Shown: positions 5,698-8,053 of the stretch, piece by piece | How the letters are laid out: each line of letters begins with the position of its first letter | Position numbering within the stretch: position 1 is the first letter of the stretch | Assembly: GCA_026397495.1 (NCBI GenBank) | Contig: JAPLUS010000414.1 | Span: 1 to 8,053 of the forward strand | Direction of reading: 5' to 3' | Length of the DNA: 8,053 nt | Origin: Candidatus Zixiibacteriota bacterium | Lineage (GTDB): Bacteria > Zixibacteria > MSB-5A5 > GN15 > PGXB01 | Program-made: the position numbers and the translations under genes | Notes under the pieces: model-generated | Told to the model about the DNA's origin: nothing | Seen by the model: only the letters and a program-made list of their open reading frames with translations | Databases searched by the model: none

Positions 5698-7304
5698 TGA
5701 TCATCCCTTTTGGCAAGAATCTCTTCAGCAAATAATATATCCTGTCGATAAGGCAGAATGGCCTTGCGATAGGCGGTGTCAAATCCAAATTTTGTCTCAA
5801 GCGCAATCTGATATAACCGTTGTTCTATATAATCTTTATAATGCAGGGACTGAGCGCTATCATCCTGCTTAGCAAGTCGGTAAATTTGGCTGATAATTGC
5901 GGCCGTCTTTTCGTTGTACCCCCCTCGCTTGATTTCTTCCCTTGCCTGTTGGGTCGTCTGCGTCAGCTCCGACTCGAAATCAAAATTCTTTTTCCGGATA
6001 AATCCGATAAAAGATTCAAGCCTTTCGAGAGAATCATTTAACCTTTCGGGGCCTGAGATAATCGCATCCTGATAGAGATTGGCATATTCTCTCAATAAAA
6101 GCGAGTTTTCGAGCCATAGGGGAAACGGCTCATCCTCCATCCATTTGAAATAATAATCGGGAGAAATACCGGCGGCGCTGTCTTTGACGGGGGATTTAGG
6201 ATCATTTAGAAAGATATTACCTTCAAAATAGTACCGGGCCGTGGTCAGACGGAGCGCCGAGCCATCATAAAGCTCATCAAACTCCTGTACCAGCCCTTTG
6301 CCAAAGGTAGTGTCGCCGACGAGAACGGCTCGCCCGGCATACTTCATAGCTCCGGCAAAGATTTCCGAAGCCGAAGCCGAACCGCGATCAACAATGATAG
6401 CCATTGGCAGGCCATTGGTAAGATCCCGATGGGAGGTATAAAATTCCGACTGATACCACCGCGAGCGACCCTTAATCCCAACTATGAGATGCCCTTTATT
6501 CAGGAAATAATCGCTGACCGTAATCGCCTCACCCAACAAACCGCCGGGATTACCTCGCAAATCAAGAATGATTCCTTTCACCGATTTATTGCCGTTCAAA
6601 TATAAGGAGTCAAGAGCCGCCCGAACATCCTCGGCCGTGCCGGACTCAAAATCAAGAAGCCTTAAATATAGGTATTTATTCGGAGTTAGCCCCGCATAAG
6701 CCAAGTGTATGAGTTTAAGTTTCTTGCGATTCAACGTAAATGAAAGAGTATCTCTCATATTATTGCGAGCGATAAATACCGTAAGTTTGGTATCAACCGG
6801 TCCCCGTAGAAGGAAGGTTGCCCGATATGGGGCCATACCGGCAACTTCGGTGGTATCCACACGAATTATGATGTCGCCGGTCTTGATTCCGGTCTGACCG
6901 GCCGGGCCATCTTCGCGGACCGACATCACCATCAAACCGCTATTATGCCCTGCTACGGTAATGCCGATTCCGGCATAGGCACCGGTGAACTCCTCGTTAA
7001 CCCGGTCAAAATCCTCCGGCTCAAGATAGCCGGAGTAACGGTCAAGTTGCTCCATTACCCCATCGCGGGCAAGGGCCATCATCTGGCCGGCATCATATGC
7101 TTCGGGATAGAAATTTTTTATAAGAGAAAGGGTGAAACTGAGGCGGTAAGGATAATAAAGTTCTTTATCGGATAATATGTAAAATGACAAGACGCATAGG
7201 ATTACCGTTATCAGAAAAAAAATGGTCAAGATCCAGAAGCGGCGAGTGCGGTTATTATCTGACCCCTTCTTATCTATCTTAGCTTCAGCTTCTGCTTGAG
7301 ACAA
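5694..7304 (-). CDS. S41-family C-terminal-processing protease with PDZ domain
   Basis: Membrane-anchored serine protease of the CtpA/CtpB/Prc type, acting outside the cytoplasm on protein C-termini. In 536 residues: a cytoplasmic basic N-terminus, a membrane anchor at about 23-44 (FWILTIFFLITVILCVLSFY), an N-terminal helical part, a PDZ domain at about 107-185 (YAGIGI, DGPAGQTGIKTGDIIIRVD) and the S41 core at about 205-385. The core has ILDLRGNPGG (246-255), GSASASE (308-314) and TFGKGLVQ (333-340). Ser311, Lys336 and Gln340 have the spacing of the Bacillus CtpB triad. A helical C-terminal extension (about 395-536) is charged and not recognised. TTG 7304 is chosen because GAGG lies 7 nt upstream and no other in-frame start precedes the anchor. 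It overlaps tmk by 31 bp. Substrates are unknown. Confidence 0.93.
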   Translation of the reverse strand: MSQAEAEAKIDKKGSDNNRTRRFWILTIFFLITVILCVLSFYILSDKELYYPYRLSFTLSLIKNFYPEAYDAGQMMALARDGVMEQLDRYSGYLEPEDFDRVNEEFTGAYAGIGITVAGHNSGLMVMSVREDGPAGQTGIKTGDIIIRVDTTEVAGMAPYRATFLLRGPVDTKLTVFIARNNMRDTLSFTLNRKKLKLIHLAYAGLTPNKYLYLRLLDFESGTAEDVRAALDSLYLNGNKSVKGIILDLRGNPGGLLGEAITVSDYFLNKGHLIVGIKGRSRWYQSEFYTSHRDLTNGLPMAIIVDRGSASASEIFAGAMKYAGRAVLVGDTTFGKGLVQEFDELYDGSALRLTTARYYFEGNIFLNDPKSPVKDSAAGISPDYYFKWMEDEPFPLWLENSLLLREYANLYQDAIISGPERLNDSLERLESFIGFIRKKNFDFESELTQTTQQAREEIKRGGYNEKTAAIISQIYRLAKQDDSAQSLHYKDYIEQRLYQIALETKFGFDTAYRKAILPYRQDILFAEEILAKRDDH

Positions 7305-7897
7305 TCTGAAACCTCGTGAAAGATTACATTGGCTGTTTGATCTCCGTCGATGACCACTATTCGCTTCCGCTCCTGTTTGGCGATTATCAAGAACCCCCGG
7401 CGGACTCTGTTGAAAAATGACTTCGACTCCGATTCCAACCGGTCAGATTTTTTCTTCCGCCGCCGCAGGGATGTTTGGTAATTAACATCTATTAAGAAAG
7501 TAATATCGGGAACCGATTCCCCTACTGCCCAATGGTTGAGCTTATTTATCAACTTGATATCAAGACAGCGGCCATATCCCTGATAGGCGGTAGTAGAATC
7601 ATAGAAACGATCGCATAAGACCGTGGTTCCACCATCCAGCGCCGGTTTAATGACCTTGTCTACCAGTTCCGCCCGAGCGGCCAGATAAAGAAGCAATTCC
7701 GAAAGAGGACTAATTCGATGCCTTTTATTAAGGAGAATTTTCCTGATTTTTTCGGCTACCGGTATTGAACCGGGTTCGCGCAGAATAAGAAGAGGAAATC
7801 CGGCTTGATGCAGGTATTTTTCCGTCAATCTCAGCTGGGTGGTTTTGCCGGAACCGTCGATTCCCTCAAAAGTTATTAAGAATCCTCTTCTTTTCAT
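7274..7897 (-). CDS. tmk: thymidylate kinase
   Basis: Phosphorylates dTMP to dTDP with ATP in the cytoplasm, an essential step to dTTP. The 207-residue protein has the usual length. It begins MKRRGFLITFEGIDGSGKTT, where GIDGSGKTT is the P-loop. It then has the DR(Y/F) signature in LCDRFYDSTTAYQGYG and a LIDVN strand. A basic lid, RRRKKKSDRLE, has arginine and lysine in the lid rather than in the P-loop, as in the E. coli-like type. ATG 7897 fits the family's N-terminus; the open frame also allows TTG at 7939, but that would place the upstream terminator hairpin inside the coding region. Oddly, no Shine-Dalgarno site precedes ATG 7897, only an AT-rich TTATATATAT run, so initiation may be weak or leaderless. 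It overlaps the protease gene by 31 bp and heads the operon. Confidence 0.95.
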   Translation of the reverse strand: MKRRGFLITFEGIDGSGKTTQLRLTEKYLHQAGFPLLILREPGSIPVAEKIRKILLNKRHRISPLSELLLYLAARAELVDKVIKPALDGGTTVLCDRFYDSTTAYQGYGRCLDIKLINKLNHWAVGESVPDITFLIDVNYQTSLRRRKKKSDRLESESKSFFNRVRRGFLIIAKQERKRIVVIDGDQTANVIFHEVSDCLKQKLKLR

Positions 7898-7911
7898 ATA
7901 TATATAACAGT

Positions 7912-7936
7912 AAAGGCGAACAGTTCTGTTCGCCTT
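7912..7936 (-). terminator. hairpin terminator between the basic-tail gene and tmk
   Basis: AAGGCGAACAG (7913-7923) and CTGTTCGCCTT (7926-7936) are perfect 11-bp arms; folded, this is a 10-bp stem with a four-base loop. On the minus strand the stem ends in TTT, then ACTGTTATAT, so the T-tract is short. It lies 30 nt after the stop of the upstream partial gene and 15 nt before the tmk ATG. Likely a terminator or attenuating hairpin for that gene. Confidence 0.6.
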
Positions 7937-7966
7937 CAATGTATCATTTCAATCTGGTTTTGGAAA

Positions 7967-8053
7967 CTACTTTTTCAGAAGAGTCTTCCGGGCAACCTTT
8001 CTTGGCGCTGTTTTGGTCGGGGCCTTGGACTCGGCCGGCCGAGATAATGTTTT
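7967..8053 (-). CDS. C-terminal end of a lysine/arginine-rich protein (partial)
   Basis: The last 28 codons of a minus-strand gene cut by the window edge, ending in TAG. The visible peptide runs from KTLSRPAESK through APTKTAPRKV to ARKTLLKK and is very basic and rich in alanine and proline. Such tails occur in bacterial DNA topoisomerase I, histone-H1-like proteins and some ribosomal or RNA-binding proteins, and are usually disordered nucleic-acid-binding extensions. The choice between these cannot be made here. The frame is preferred because the two other minus frames give mixed, less protein-like compositions and because a hairpin terminator follows the stop at a proper distance. Confidence 0.55.
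   Translation of the reverse strand, partial: KTLSRPAESKAPTKTAPRKVARKTLLKK

Noticed and set aside
1..8053. A novel multi-gene defence, biosynthetic or secretion system.
   Set aside because: All the larger genes belong to known families with housekeeping roles; the unusual signals are single-gene or repeat features.

Overview
The window is a stretch of bacterial chromosome at roughly mid-40s percent G+C (judged by eye). It has one short gene on the plus strand at the left, a hairpin-rich non-coding stretch, and then a run of minus-strand housekeeping genes filling the right three quarters. TTG start codons with good Shine-Dalgarno sites are used several times. The intergenic palindromes are of the kind scattered through environmental and candidate-phylum genomes. 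My best guess is an uncultured bacterium, perhaps of the Zixibacteria/FCB neighbourhood. That guess rests on general impression and is not proven here.

Layout from left to right: 1-210 holds one copy of a 43-bp repeat and a good sigma70-type promoter. 211-672 (+) encodes a small DNA-binding protein with an excisionase/MerR-like helix-turn-helix and a DUF2087 C-terminus. 673-1407 is a 735-bp space between convergent genes, packed with different palindromic repeats, including a second copy of the 43-bp repeat and a terminator-like hairpin. 1408-2631 (-) encodes asparaginyl-tRNA synthetase. 2632-2903 is its leader. 2904-5402 (-) encodes a sugar-1-phosphate nucleotidyltransferase fused to hexapeptide repeats and a phosphomannomutase-like domain. 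5512-5697 (-) encodes a small membrane protein. 5694-7304 (-) encodes an S41 C-terminal-processing protease with a PDZ domain. 7274-7897 (-) encodes thymidylate kinase. 7967-8053 (-) is the C-terminal tail of a very basic protein, cut by the window edge.

tmk, the S41 protease and the small membrane protein overlap one another and almost certainly form one transcript, read right to left. The nucleotidyltransferase gene follows after 109 nt and may belong to the same unit. asnS lies 272 nt further on and has its own candidate promoter. The functions are ordinary (dTTP synthesis, periplasmic proteolysis, activated-sugar supply, tRNA charging), so the cluster looks like a housekeeping operon rather than a dedicated pathway.

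The most striking observation is that the AsnRS reads through in frame but lacks about 57 residues that are near-invariant in the family, including the acidic residues expected to hold the ATP magnesium ions. The next most notable are the mosaic of hairpin repeats beside it and the loss of all three active-site signatures in the mutase-like domain of the sugar nucleotidyltransferase. I found no convincing new multi-gene system.
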